Notes: generated by a model from the sequence alone, not told the origin. DNA of 64,000 nucleotides from an uncultured Rhodospirillaceae bacterium (GCA_937927415.1 CALBDS010000012.1:1-64000), one strand, 5' to 3'. Counted from the stretch's first letter, positions 22,796-32,306 are shown. Translations and numbers: made by a program.

Positions 22796-24342
22796 TTCGA
22801 CGTGATGTCGTAGACCACCCGGTTCACACCGCGCACCTCGTTGACGATGCGGTTGGACACGCGGGCGAGGAAGTCGTGGGGGAAGTGGTACCAGTCGGCG
22901 GTCATGCCGTCGGTGGAGGTCACCGCCCGCAGCGCCAGCACATGGTCATAGGTGCGGCCGTCGCCCATCACCCCCACCGTGCGCACCGGCAGCAGCACGG
23001 CGAACGCCTGCCAGATGGCATCGTACAGACCGGCGTTGCGGATCTCTTCCAGATAAACGCTGTCCGCCTTGCGCAGGATCTCCAGCTTCTCGCCCGTGAT
23101 CTCGCCGGGAACGCGGATGGCAAGCCCCGGACCGGGGAAGGGATGGCGCCGCACAAAGGCCTCGGGCAGGCCCAGTTCGCGGCCCAACGCCCGTACCTCG
23201 TCCTTGAACAACTCGCGCAGCGGCTCCACCAGCTTCAGGTTCATCCGCTCCGGCAGGCCGCCCACATTATGGTGCGACTTGATGGTGACCGACGGACCGC
23301 CGGTGAACGACACGCTTTCGATCACGTCGGGGTACAGCGTGCCCTGGGCCAGGAACTGCGCACCGCCAATCTTGTGGGCCTCTTCGTCGAACACGTCGAT
23401 GAAGGTGGCGCCGATGATCTTGCGCTTGCGTTCCGGGTCGCTCACCCCGTCCAGCTTGCCCAGAAACAGATCGGCCGCGTTCCGGTGCACCAGCGGAATG
23501 TTGTAATGGTCGCGGAACAGGGTGACCACCTCGTCCGCCTCACCCGCGCGCATCAGGCCGGTATCGACGAAGATGCAGGTGAGCTGGTCGCCGATGGCCT
23601 CGTGGATCAGCACGGCCGCCACCGAGCTGTCAACGCCGCCCGACAGGCCGCAGATGACCTTGCCGTCACCGACCTGGGCGCGGATCTGGGCAACGGCCTG
23701 CTGGCGGAACGCCGCCATGGTCCAGTCGCCGCGGCAGCCCGCCACCTTCAGCACGAAATTCGCCAGCAGCTTGGCCCCGTCGGGGGTGTGCACCACCTCG
23801 GGGTGGAACTGCACGCCGTAGAAATGGCGGCTGTCGTCGGCAATGGCGGCAAAGGGCGCGCCGTCGCTGACCGCCACCACGCGGAAGCCGGGGGGAATGG
23901 CGGTCACGCGGTCGCCGTGGCTCATCCACACCTGTTCGCGGCCACCCACCGACCACACGCCGTCAAACAGGGCGCACGGCTCCTTCACCTCGATGAAGGC
24001 GCGGCCGAACTCGCGGTGGTCGCTGCCGGTGACCGCCCCGCCCAATTGGGCGCACATGGTCTGCTGACCGTAGCAGATGCCCAGCACCGGCACGCCCAGC
24101 GTGAACACCGCCTCCGGCGCGCGGGGGCCGTTCTCGTCGTTCACCGACGCCGGGCTGCCCGACAGGATGACGGCCTTGGGTGCAAACGCCCGGATGCGGG
24201 CGGCATCGACGGAAAAGGGATGGATTTCGCAGTAGACCCCGGCCTCGCGGACGCGGCGGGCGATCAACTGGGTCACCTGCGACCCGAAATCGAGGATGAG
24301 AACACGGTCGGCGGTCATGGCGGACTCATGCGTGGCTGTCAA
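22768..24342 (-). CDS. guaA: GMP synthase (glutamine-hydrolysing)
   Basis: A 524-residue enzyme converting XMP to GMP with ATP and glutamine in purine synthesis. The glutaminase domain has the nucleophile in VLGICYGQQTM and the FHPEV motif with catalytic His and Glu partners. The ATP-pyrophosphatase domain has the P-loop VICGLSGGVDSSVAA. The dimerisation domain ends DITSKPPGTIEWE, the normal C-terminus, so the gene is intact in spite of the adjacent integrated element. Confidence 0.98.
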   Translation of the reverse strand: MTATHESAMTADRVLILDFGSQVTQLIARRVREAGVYCEIHPFSVDAARIRAFAPKAVILSGSPASVNDENGPRAPEAVFTLGVPVLGICYGQQTMCAQLGGAVTGSDHREFGRAFIEVKEPCALFDGVWSVGGREQVWMSHGDRVTAIPPGFRVVAVSDGAPFAAIADDSRHFYGVQFHPEVVHTPDGAKLLANFVLKVAGCRGDWTMAAFRQQAVAQIRAQVGDGKVICGLSGGVDSSVAAVLIHEAIGDQLTCIFVDTGLMRAGEADEVVTLFRDHYNIPLVHRNAADLFLGKLDGVSDPERKRKIIGATFIDVFDEEAHKIGGAQFLAQGTLYPDVIESVSFTGGPSVTIKSHHNVGGLPERMNLKLVEPLRELFKDEVRALGRELGLPEAFVRRHPFPGPGLAIRVPGEITGEKLEILRKADSVYLEEIRNAGLYDAIWQAFAVLLPVRTVGVMGDGRTYDHVLALRAVTSTDGMTADWYHFPHDFLARVSNRIVNEVRGVNRVVYDITSKPPGTIEWE

Positions 24343-24402
24343 AGCGGGTTGATGAACCGACGCGCATCCGCGGTCAAGAATTTTCCGGAATCAAGCGGCT
24401 CC

Positions 24403-24816
24403 CTACCACGACATGCAGCTTTGCATCCGCCGCTTGTTCCACCCGAACAGTTCCCGGCAACCGTCGCGCAGAGCCTTGTCGCTGCCGCGCTCACCGTCCA
24501 CGCACTGCCAATAGCGGTGGGAACCGGAGCCGTAGCGGGTGGCGCAGCCCCGTTCCAAACCGGCCCGCCCCTTGTGGTTCAGATCCCGCACGCTGCGGTC
24601 CTGCTGCCAACCGCCACCGCCGTAGGAATAAGACCGCGACGGTGCGCCATAACCGTAGGACGACCCATAACCATAGGGCGAACCATAATACCCCGACCCG
24701 CCGGAATAGCTCCATCCGCTGTGCACCGGCATGCAGGCCGGCAGCCACAAGGCACCGGCCAGCACCAGAATCAGCCCGATTTTGCCAAAGGGATCGACGC
24801 CCGCCGCACCAGCCAT
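24403..24816 (-). CDS. Small Gly/Tyr/Ser-rich lipoprotein of unknown function
   Basis: A 137-residue predicted lipoprotein: hydrophobic signal with lipobox LPAC (Cys28), then a low-complexity stretch of Gly, Ser and Tyr (SGGSGYYGSPYGYGSSYGYG). A conserved-looking C-terminus with five cysteines follows (RGCATRYG, YWQCVDGERG, RDGCRELFGW, MQSCMSW). The C-terminal pattern suggests a small disulfide-linked domain. No function is known to me. It lies 60 bp upstream of guaA on the same strand. Confidence 0.65.
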   Translation of the reverse strand: MAGAAGVDPFGKIGLILVLAGALWLPACMPVHSGWSYSGGSGYYGSPYGYGSSYGYGAPSRSYSYGGGGWQQDRSVRDLNHKGRAGLERGCATRYGSGSHRYWQCVDGERGSDKALRDGCRELFGWNKRRMQSCMSW

Positions 24817-25102
24817 GACCCCCGCTCCCTGGGTTTGAGGACAATCATGGCTATGAACACGTGCGGGCGTCTTTCATTCCCGTAAAAAGGTAGCTGTCGG
24901 AATTGTGTTACTTCGTAATCATCGTAGAGAAATAATGTTACAATGAAGAAAATAAGATGGCGATCTATTCATTTATCAATGAGAATAATATAATAAATTC
25001 ATAAATCCTTTCCAAGGACGCATGGGCGGTCCGCATTTTGCGCTGGAAATCACAAAAAGGGCATCAATATTCTTTTAATGCATTTGCGCGACGCTTGATC
25101 GT
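24817..25102. other. AT-rich intergenic region between divergent genes
   Basis: From about 24880 to 25090 the sequence is A/T-rich (for example ATAATATAATAAATTCATAA), unlike the coding DNA. No gene is seen. It likely holds the promoters of the lipoprotein and the GGDEF-EAL gene. Confidence 0.4.
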
Positions 25103-26557
25103 ATGCCAAGCAAGAATCGTGGATTTCTTGACGAGCTTGAGTTTCCTGACAGTGTGAAACGGAACCGCAGAATGGAAGATGCCTTTCCCCCGGCCGAATC
25201 AGCGGAACGGCTGCTGCGCGTCTCATATTTCGATGCCCTGACCGGGGCCTACAACCGCACTCTGTTCACCAGCATTCTGGAGGAAACGGTCAACCGCAGC
25301 CACCAGAAGAAGGAAAGCTTTGTTCTCCTGGATCTCGACATCGATCGTTTCCGGATGATGAACGAGGCTTTTGGGCAGCATTTCGGCGACGGTGTGCTGT
25401 GCGAGGTGGTCAACCGCATCGGCCGCTGGCTCGCCCCGCAGGAGGTGCAGGCCCGCATCGGAAGCGATGAATTCGCCATCCTTCTGCCGCGCACCATCAT
25501 GGGGGCGGCGCTGGAATGGCGGCTGGACGGGCTGTTGCGGGAACTGGCGCTTCCCTTGCCGGGGGATGACACCGGCATCGCCCTGTCGGTCAGCATCGGC
25601 ATTGCCAGTTTTCCCAGCGACGGGGCGACGGCCAGCGAGCTGCTGCACCATGCCGGGGCGGCGCTGGGAGCCGCCAAGCGGCAGGCGCAACAGCGTTTCG
25701 TTCATTATTCCCCCATGGAAGGGGAACGGTCGCGCAACCGGCTGCTGCTGGAAAGCCGGCTGCGGCGGGCCATCGACAGCGGCGTGATCCAGGTGCGGCT
25801 GCAGCCCCAGGCCGATCTGTCCTCCGGCCATCTGCACGGGGCCGAGGCGCTGGCCCGGTGGACCGACACCGATCTGGGCGCCGTGCCCCCCGACGTCTTC
25901 ATCCGTCTGGCCGAGGAAACCGGGCTGGTCCGGATCATCGACGAACAGGTCCTGCGCCAGACGATGCGCCACGCCGTCCGCTGGCAACGGATGGGGATTG
26001 CCCCCTTCCCCATCGGCGTCAACCTGTCGGCTTTGCATTTCACCGACGACCGGCTGGAACATCTGATGGGCGCCCTGCTGGACCAGTATGGGCTGAACCC
26101 GGCATGGCTGATGCTGGAGTTGACGGAAACCGCCCTGCTTGCCGATGCCGAGCGCACGCGCACGGTGATGGAAAAGCTGTGCGCCCTGGGGCTGCGGTTC
26201 TCGCTGGATGATTTCGGCACCGGCTATTCCAGCCTGAGCCACCTGCACCAGTTCCCCATTGCGGAGATCAAGATCGACCGCAGCTTTGTCTGCCGCATCC
26301 CCGACAGCGAACCCCATCGGCGCATTATCCGCGCCGTCATCAATCTGGCCCACGACCTGGGCAAGAGCGTGGTGGCCGAGGGGGTGGAAACCGACGAGCA
26401 GATCGCGGCTCTCAACGCCATGGATTGCGGCATCGGCCAGGGGTATGCCTTCGACCGCCCGATGCCGCTGGAAAGCTTTGAAAAACGCTGGCTGCCCCGC
26501 CTACGGCTCCAGCCGGTACAAGACCAGCCCCATCCGCCGCCCATTGTTGTAGTTTAG
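25103..26557 (+). CDS. GGDEF-EAL protein, probable c-di-GMP phosphodiesterase
   Basis: A 484-residue cytoplasmic protein without membrane spans or a recognised sensor domain. The GGDEF domain (about 38-205) has a substituted signature, IGSDEF, and no RxxD inhibitory site at the expected spot (APQE instead). The EAL domain (about 212-465) retains the key motifs: GAEALARW, NLSALHF, ELTETALL, DDFGTGYSSLSHL, IKIDRSFV, AEGVET. So it probably hydrolyses c-di-GMP, with the GGDEF part acting as a GTP-binding regulator or weak cyclase. Its 3' end overlaps the convergent glycosyltransferase gene by 57 bp. Confidence 0.9.
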   Translation: MPSKNRGFLDELEFPDSVKRNRRMEDAFPPAESAERLLRVSYFDALTGAYNRTLFTSILEETVNRSHQKKESFVLLDLDIDRFRMMNEAFGQHFGDGVLCEVVNRIGRWLAPQEVQARIGSDEFAILLPRTIMGAALEWRLDGLLRELALPLPGDDTGIALSVSIGIASFPSDGATASELLHHAGAALGAAKRQAQQRFVHYSPMEGERSRNRLLLESRLRRAIDSGVIQVRLQPQADLSSGHLHGAEALARWTDTDLGAVPPDVFIRLAEETGLVRIIDEQVLRQTMRHAVRWQRMGIAPFPIGVNLSALHFTDDRLEHLMGALLDQYGLNPAWLMLELTETALLADAERTRTVMEKLCALGLRFSLDDFGTGYSSLSHLHQFPIAEIKIDRSFVCRIPDSEPHRRIIRAVINLAHDLGKSVVAEGVETDEQIAALNAMDCGIGQGYAFDRPMPLESFEKRWLPRLRLQPVQDQPHPPPIVVV

Positions 26558-28198
26558 CCCCTCGGCCGTGCCCAGAACCTGCAGCCGGGCGGCAGCGATG
26601 CCCGCCCCCGCCAGCCCGGTGCGCAAGGCATCCTCCTGTCGGCTTTCCACCAGGGCCAGGGCACAGGCCGGATCGGCGGCCAGATGGGCCGCCGCCTTGT
26701 CGCCCGTGACCAGACGGGTGGATGTGCCCACCAGAAACACCAGACTGGGTTCGGAATAGCCGGCCGCGGCCACCACGGTTCCGGGGCAAGGCCGGTTGGC
26801 CGCCACCAGCGCCGCCGCCGACCGGCTGACCCACAGCCCGTCCACCGACGGCAGGGTGGCGCCATAGGCCACGGCGTACAGCCCCGCGGCAGCGGCCAGA
26901 CCCGCCGCCAGCCCCTGGACCTGCCGGCCCTGGAAAAGCCACAGCACCATGCCGGCGAACAGGACCAGAGCCACCGGCACCACGGCGACCGCCGCCGGGT
27001 TGATGCGCCGGTCGATCACCCACGGCAGCGCCGCCACCGCCACCGTCAGGGCGGCAAAACCGACCCCGCCCAGCACCAGGGCCAGGATGACGGGCCAGCG
27101 CCCACGCAGCCGGCCGACCCCATCGTGCAGCATGGCCGCCGCCAGCAGCGCCACCGCCGGGAACACCGGCAGGGTGTAGTGCAGCAGCTTGGTCGGCACC
27201 GCTTCGAACACCAGCCAGGTGGGAATGATCCAGGCCAGGCAGAAGCGCACGGCCGGGCGGGCACGGTTGGCCCACACCCACGGCACCGCTGCCAGGGCCA
27301 GGAACGCCCACGGCTGAAAGGTGATGAGGAAGGTCAGCAGGTAATAGCCGGGGGGCAGGCCCTTGCCCTCCTGCCCGCCGGCGACCTTGCCCAGCATGTC
27401 GTGACCGACCGATTCGGCGAAGAAGGCGCCCTTGGTCTGCACCGCGATGGCGATCAGCCAGGGCAGCACGATGGCCGCCAGCACCAGCAGCCCCCGTTTC
27501 AGCCGCAGCGCGCGCAGCCAGCCGGCGGACCACCGCCCATCGCGCACCCGGTCGGCCAGCACCAGCCCCGCCGCCGTGCCGCCGGACACCAGAGCCACCA
27601 GCGGCCCCTTGACCAGCACGCTGATGCCGGCGGCCCCCCAGAACAGAAGCCACGTCCAGCGCGGTGCCGCCGCATCCTCCCCACCCGCACGGGCGCGGTA
27701 GGCCAGGGCCAGGGCGCCTTGCGCCGCCACCAGGGTGGCCAGCAACACGGCATCGGTCTTGGCCAGCCGTGCCTCCACCCCCAGAACCACGCAGCCGGCC
27801 AGCATGACCGCCGCGGTGATCCCCGCCGCCGTGCCGAACAGCCGCGCCCCGGCCCACGCCGTCAGCAGAACGGACAGCACCGCCCCGGCCAGCGACGGCA
27901 GGCGGTAGGTCCAGATCGCCTTGACCCCCGGCGTGCCCAGGGCCGCGTTGGCGGCGGCGGTGGCCGCACTTTGCAGCCAGTAGATGCCGACCGGCTTCTT
28001 GTGCCGCGCTTCGTCCTGGAAGCGGATGTCCACCGGATCGCCGCTTTCCAGCATCTGGTACGACGCTTGGGCGAAGCGGGATTCATCCCGGTCGAAGGGC
28101 GGCAGGGTGAAGAACCCCGGCAGGTACAGCACCAGACACAGCAGTGCCAGCAACCCATAGGCCAGGGGCGGAACGCGCCGGTCAGCCGCGGTCATCAC
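26501..28198 (-). CDS. ArnT-like glycosyltransferase (GT39/GT83, PMT-type)
   Basis: A 565-residue polytopic membrane enzyme of the PMT/ArnT fold, which moves a sugar from undecaprenyl phosphate to lipid A or another periplasmic acceptor. The N-terminal loop has the catalytic signature PPFDRDESRFAQASYQMLES, with Asp-Glu, and HKKPVGIYWLQSAA. About twelve hydrophobic segments follow. The start overlaps the stop of the LABN gene (ATGA), and a GT2 gene is just upstream. The cluster GT2-LABN-GT39 argues for a lipid A or glycolipid decoration path; the sugar is unknown. Confidence 0.85.
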   Translation of the reverse strand: MMTAADRRVPPLAYGLLALLCLVLYLPGFFTLPPFDRDESRFAQASYQMLESGDPVDIRFQDEARHKKPVGIYWLQSAATAAANAALGTPGVKAIWTYRLPSLAGAVLSVLLTAWAGARLFGTAAGITAAVMLAGCVVLGVEARLAKTDAVLLATLVAAQGALALAYRARAGGEDAAAPRWTWLLFWGAAGISVLVKGPLVALVSGGTAAGLVLADRVRDGRWSAGWLRALRLKRGLLVLAAIVLPWLIAIAVQTKGAFFAESVGHDMLGKVAGGQEGKGLPPGYYLLTFLITFQPWAFLALAAVPWVWANRARPAVRFCLAWIIPTWLVFEAVPTKLLHYTLPVFPAVALLAAAMLHDGVGRLRGRWPVILALVLGGVGFAALTVAVAALPWVIDRRINPAAVAVVPVALVLFAGMVLWLFQGRQVQGLAAGLAAAAGLYAVAYGATLPSVDGLWVSRSAAALVAANRPCPGTVVAAAGYSEPSLVFLVGTSTRLVTGDKAAAHLAADPACALALVESRQEDALRTGLAGAGIAAARLQVLGTAEGLNYNNGRRMGLVLYRLEP

Positions 28199-28521
28199 GC
28201 CTCCGCCGCGCCGGAATCACCCTGTTTCTTATGGTTCCAGATGAAATAGATGTTGCGAAGGTAGATCAGCAGCCCCAGCCCCTGCCCGAACATGAAGACC
28301 GGATCGGCGCGGTGGATGGAATAGGCCAGGAGCAGCACGCCGCCGGCGATCGAAAAATACCAGAAGACTTCCGGCACGATGGAACGGCGCGCGCGCTCGC
28401 TGGCGATCCATTGCACCAGGAATCGGCCCATGAACAGGGCCTGGGCGAAAAAGCCGATGGCAATCCACGCCAGTTCGGCGGTGGTGCGTTCGGCATACCA
28501 TGTCACAAGAGCGTTCAGCAT
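28195..28521 (-). CDS. LABN (lipid A biosynthesis N-terminal) domain membrane protein
   Basis: A 108-residue protein with three spans. The LABN domain motifs are visible: FFAQALFMGRFLVQWIASER, SIVPEVFWYFSIAGG and YSIHRADPVFMFGQG, GLLIYLRN. The domain is normally at the N-terminus of some LpxB proteins or alone beside GT2/ArnT-like genes. It is translationally coupled to the GT39 gene. Confidence 0.88.
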   Translation of the reverse strand: MLNALVTWYAERTTAELAWIAIGFFAQALFMGRFLVQWIASERARRSIVPEVFWYFSIAGGVLLLAYSIHRADPVFMFGQGLGLLIYLRNIYFIWNHKKQGDSGAAEA

Positions 28522-28603
28522 CGTCGCGGCACCACAAACCCACGCACAGGGGAAAATCAGGGGCGGTGCGTCGCCCCGCGGCCCCGGAACAGGGCCGCGT
28601 GAA

Positions 28604-29383
28604 TCAACAATGTTCCGATGCGGCGGTGACGCGGGTGCGGCGCTTCAGCCACCACACCCCCAAAAGGTCGCTCACCCCCACCAAGGCCCGCTGCCAGTTG
28701 GTGTATTTCGACACGCCCCGCGTGCGCGGCCGGTGATTGACCGGCAGATAGGCCACCGGATGACCATGGGCCGTGAACAGCGCCGGCAGGAAACGGTGCA
28801 TGGCATTGAACGACGGAAGGTCGAGAAAGGCGTCGCGGGAAAACACCTTGATGCCACAGCCGCTGTCGGGGCAGCCGTCCTGCAGCATCCCCTGCCGGAT
28901 GGCGTTGGCAAAGCGCGAGGCCAGACGTTTCGACACCGTGTCCCGCCGCTTGGCGCGGACACCGCCCACCAGCAGCGGATGCCCGGCATCCTGCGTGCGG
29001 GCGAACAGGGCGGGGATGTCGGCGGGGTCGTTCTGCCCGTCGCCGTCCAGGGTGGCGATCCACGGCGCGCGGGCGGCCTTGACGCCCGTGCGCACGGCAG
29101 TGCTCTGACCCGAACGGGTGTGGTGGCGCAGCAGACGCACCGGGCGGCCCGCGGTAACCGCCCCGACCACGCGGGCGGCGGTGTCGTCGGTGGAGCAGTC
29201 GTCCACGAACACCACTTCGAACGGACCGAGCGGTGTCAGGGCGCGTTCGATCTCATCCAGCAGGGGGATGACGTTTTCCGCCTCGTTGAACACGGGCACG
29301 ACCACCGACAGCCGCGGTTCCCCCATCGCCGCCGCGGGCGCGGCGGACACGGTGGGGCTGGAAACGTCGAGAACTGTGGTCAC
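28604..29383 (-). CDS. Family 2 glycosyltransferase (polyprenyl-phosphate sugar transferase type)
   Basis: A 259-residue GT2 enzyme without C-terminal spans, like DPM1/ArnC-type synthases that charge undecaprenyl phosphate with a sugar. Motifs: LSVVVPVFNEAENVIPLLDE, EVVFVDDCSTDDTA, APWIATLDGDGQNDP, SGCGIKVFSRDAF, and the acceptor region NHRPRTRGVSKY. It precedes the LABN and GT39 genes by 82 bp and most likely makes the lipid-linked sugar they use. Confidence 0.87.
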   Translation of the reverse strand: MTTVLDVSSPTVSAAPAAAMGEPRLSVVVPVFNEAENVIPLLDEIERALTPLGPFEVVFVDDCSTDDTAARVVGAVTAGRPVRLLRHHTRSGQSTAVRTGVKAARAPWIATLDGDGQNDPADIPALFARTQDAGHPLLVGGVRAKRRDTVSKRLASRFANAIRQGMLQDGCPDSGCGIKVFSRDAFLDLPSFNAMHRFLPALFTAHGHPVAYLPVNHRPRTRGVSKYTNWQRALVGVSDLLGVWWLKRRTRVTAASEHC

Positions 29384-29486
29384 AGCGGCAACACCCTATC
29401 GGACCCGGACAGCGCCGCAAAATACCGCCGACTCCACGGGAACGATAGGGGAAAAGGAAGGGCCGGCCCGGAAGGCCAGCCCTGCG

Positions 29487-29508
29487 CGGCGGCCGGCACC
29501 GGCCGCCG
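29487..29508 (-). terminator. GC-rich hairpin after the HtrA gene
   Basis: CGGCGGCCGG, CA, CCGGCCGCCG form a perfect 10-bp stem immediately downstream of the protease stop. A second imperfect stem and a TTCCTTTTCC run follow leftward (about 29450-29480). Confidence 0.45.
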
Positions 29509-29510
29509 GT

Positions 29511-31082
29511 CTATCCGGCCGACGCCGGCACGGCCACGTAACGCATATCGCCCTGGCGGCTGATGAGCAGGGGCAGGCTGTGGCGGCCCCGCTCGCGGGC
29601 ATCGTGCAGGCGGGACATCACATCTTCCGGCCGGCTGACCGGGTGCTGGCCGGCTTCGATGATGACGTCGCCGACCTCGATGCCCTGGGCATCGGCGGAG
29701 CCGCCGTCGCGCACCTCGGTCACCACCACCCCGTCCACCGAACGGTCGATGCCATAGGCCACCCGCAGCCGTGGGCTGATGGGGGCCATGATCAGCCCCA
29801 GGGGCGGTTCGGCGGGCGGGTCCGAGGCGCCGCTCGGCTGCTGGCTCGGCCCGGAGGATCCCTGCGCCACGGCCGTCACCTCCGGCAGGGTGCCGACGGT
29901 GACCCGGATGGTCTGCGCCTTGCCCCGGCGCAGCAGGCGGATATCGATGGTGGAGCCGATGCCGGTCTGCGACACCGCCTTGGGCAGGGCGCGCATGGAG
30001 CCGATGGCGGTGGTGCCGAACGCGGTGACGACGTCGCCGCGGCGCAAGCCCCCCCGCTCGGCCGGGCCGCCGGGGGTGACCGCCGCCACCAGCGCGCCGT
30101 TGGCGTCGGCGATGCCCATCCCTTCCGCCAGTTCAGGCGTCAGGTCCTGCACCTGCACCCCCAGCCAGCCGCGGCGGACGGCGCCATGGGTGCGCAACTG
30201 CTCGACCACCGGGCGGGCCACGTTGGACGGAATGGCGAACGCGATGCCCACCGACCCGCCGGTGGGGGAGTAGATGGCGGCGTTGATGCCGATCACCCGG
30301 CCGTCCAGGGTGAACAGCGGGCCGCCGGAATTGCCGCGGTTGATGGGGGCGTCGGTCTGCAGATACTCGTCGTACGGCCCCTGCTGGATATCGCGGGCAC
30401 GGGCCGACAGGATACCCGCCGTCACCGTCCCCCCCAGCCCGAACGGGTTGCCGATGGCCAGCACCCAATCGCCCACCGACGCGGCGTCGCTGTCGCCCCA
30501 CTCCACCATGGGCAGCGGCTGGTCGGCGTCCACCTTCAGCACGGCAAGGTCGGTGGCGGGGTCTGCCCCGGCCAGCCGGGCGGGCCGGCGGCTGCCGTCC
30601 TGAAACACCACGGCGATGCCCGTGGCCTCGGCCACCACATGGTAATTGGTCACCACCCAGCCGCCGGCATCGATGATGAAGCCGCTGCCCAGCACCGCCC
30701 CCGGACGCTCGCCCTCGGGCGGAACGTTGCGCTGCCGGTCGCGGAGGAAATCGTTGAACGGCGAACCGTGGGGAAAGGGCAACGGCCCATCACCCCCTGT
30801 CTGCGCCGCCGCCCGCCCTTCGGTCATCACGCTGACCACCGCCGGAAGTTGCGACCGCACCACCGTGGCAAAAGACCGGGTGGGGGCAAAAGACGGAACG
30901 GGTGTGGTGGCCGACGAAGGGGCCGGCGGGGCTGGCGCTGGCGGGGATGAGGTGGCCGGCTGGTCGGCACGGATGGGCGACGCCGACAGGAAACCCGCCA
31001 GCATCAAGGTCAGAATTGGTCCGGATCGGCGCATCAGGAACGGAAGGGGGAACGGCATCGGCATCTCCCGCACGCTTCGCAT
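29511..31082 (-). CDS. DegP/DegQ-type periplasmic serine protease
   Basis: A 523-residue HtrA-family protease and chaperone that degrades misfolded envelope proteins. Signal segment SGPILTLMLAGFLSASPIRA is followed by a Pro/Ala-rich stretch, then the trypsin-like domain with triad His in VTNYHVVAEA, Asp in PATDLAVLKVD and Ser in RGNSGGPLFTLDG. Two PDZ domains follow (RRGWLGVQVQDLTPELAEGM... and PPLGLIMAPISPRLRVAYGI...). The start could also be ATG 31064, which has GGGAG before it. Confidence 0.93.
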   Translation of the reverse strand: MRSVREMPMPFPLPFLMRRSGPILTLMLAGFLSASPIRADQPATSSPPAPAPPAPSSATTPVPSFAPTRSFATVVRSQLPAVVSVMTEGRAAAQTGGDGPLPFPHGSPFNDFLRDRQRNVPPEGERPGAVLGSGFIIDAGGWVVTNYHVVAEATGIAVVFQDGSRRPARLAGADPATDLAVLKVDADQPLPMVEWGDSDAASVGDWVLAIGNPFGLGGTVTAGILSARARDIQQGPYDEYLQTDAPINRGNSGGPLFTLDGRVIGINAAIYSPTGGSVGIAFAIPSNVARPVVEQLRTHGAVRRGWLGVQVQDLTPELAEGMGIADANGALVAAVTPGGPAERGGLRRGDVVTAFGTTAIGSMRALPKAVSQTGIGSTIDIRLLRRGKAQTIRVTVGTLPEVTAVAQGSSGPSQQPSGASDPPAEPPLGLIMAPISPRLRVAYGIDRSVDGVVVTEVRDGGSADAQGIEVGDVIIEAGQHPVSRPEDVMSRLHDARERGRHSLPLLISRQGDMRYVAVPASAG

Positions 31083-31455
31083 CGTCGGTGAAACGCCGGG
31101 AATCCCGGATTGTTCAAAGAGGATGGTTCAAAAAGCTGATTTTCTCCACACGCGAGCATCCGGCCCCGCTTGCGCGTTTTTTAAAAGCGGTCGTTTTCAA
31201 ACCCGCAAGGCCACGCTTTGAAACAGGCCCCGGCATCACCGCCGCCAACCGGGAAGCGGAGAAAATTCCCGATTCCGGCACCGCAAAGTTCCAAAAGGGC
31301 TTTCCGCCACAAAGTAATGCTGGTATTTTGCCAGACAGTCGCCGATATTGATTGACGACTGACAGTGACCGTTCCGCAAGCGCAAGCCCGCAAAAGCCCG
31401 CCGACTCCGCCGGCGCGGTGCGTGTTGGTCTCCCCGCGCCTGAGTACGTTGACAA
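31083..31455. other. Intergenic region between divergent genes
   Basis: No gene is seen in these 373 bp. It should contain the HtrA promoter and the promoter of the following HTH protein; I could not single out a clear heat-shock or sigma-E-like site. Confidence 0.35.
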
Positions 31456-32286
31456 ATGACGCAAAATTCTTCGTGGCAGCCGAGTGACATTATGACTTCA
31501 GAAACCGGCAACGAGGCGGAATCCCCGCGGCGGCGCGGACGTATCCCGCAATCGGCATGGCCCCAGATACTTGAACGTCATCGCGCTGGCATGACCCTGT
31601 CGGCCATCGCGCGCGAGTTCGAATGCACGCCAAGCGCGATTTCCTACATCGTGCGCAAGGCCGAGGCATCGGGCGGCAAGGATGAAGGGGATGTTCCGTT
31701 CCTCGAACCCTCTCTGCCTCTCGATCCTCCGCCGGTTTCCAAGGCTGAGACGATGAGGAAAGACGCAGCACCGGCCCGTGCGGACGCGGTGAAGCCCGAA
31801 AACACCCCGCCCGACACCGCAAAAGCCGAGCCGGCGGACACGCCCGCAGCGGCCCAGCCCGCCCCGGCGGTGGAAGCGTCCCCCGCACCGGCCCCCCACA
31901 GCCCTCATGGGGAAACCCTGAAGCTGTCGCGACCGGAATCCGGCCCGCCGGTCAGTCAGGCGGCGTCGGCTCCGCCCCCCGCCCCCACCGCCGACGCCCC
32001 GGCGGCGGCCAAGGGTCCCGCCGGCTCCCGCCCTGCGGAACAGCAGACGCCGGTGGACACGGTGGAAGCGCGGCTGCGCGAAACCGCCAAGGCGTGCCTG
32101 GGCGCCTATCGCACCTGGCGGCAGCAGCCGGGCGAAGGCAGCATCCAATCGTTGTCCGACGCGGTGCATGAACTGCGCAAGGCGCTGGCCCGCATTGAAA
32201 TCGACATGTCGGCCAGCCGGAAGGAGGAGCAGGCGATCCGCCCGATCCCCATTCCCGCCCACCGCGCGGCCCGGCGCCATCAGTAA
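31456..32286 (+). CDS. HTH protein with long Ala/Pro linker
   Basis: A 276-residue protein. The N-terminal part has a helix-turn-helix of resolvase/GcrA-like type (QSAWPQILERHRAGMTLSAI, AREFECTPSAISYIVRKAEA). A linker of about 130 residues, rich in Ala and Pro, follows. The C-terminal helical domain (VEARLRETAKACLGAYRTWR, LSDAVHELRKALARIEIDM) ends in PAHRAARRHQ. It is probably a DNA-binding protein, but target and role are unknown. An alternative start is ATG 31492. Confidence 0.7.
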   Translation: MTQNSSWQPSDIMTSETGNEAESPRRRGRIPQSAWPQILERHRAGMTLSAIAREFECTPSAISYIVRKAEASGGKDEGDVPFLEPSLPLDPPPVSKAETMRKDAAPARADAVKPENTPPDTAKAEPADTPAAAQPAPAVEASPAPAPHSPHGETLKLSRPESGPPVSQAASAPPPAPTADAPAAAKGPAGSRPAEQQTPVDTVEARLRETAKACLGAYRTWRQQPGEGSIQSLSDAVHELRKALARIEIDMSASRKEEQAIRPIPIPAHRAARRHQ

Positions 32287-32306
32287 AAGCCGTTCTTCGC
32301 ATTTGC

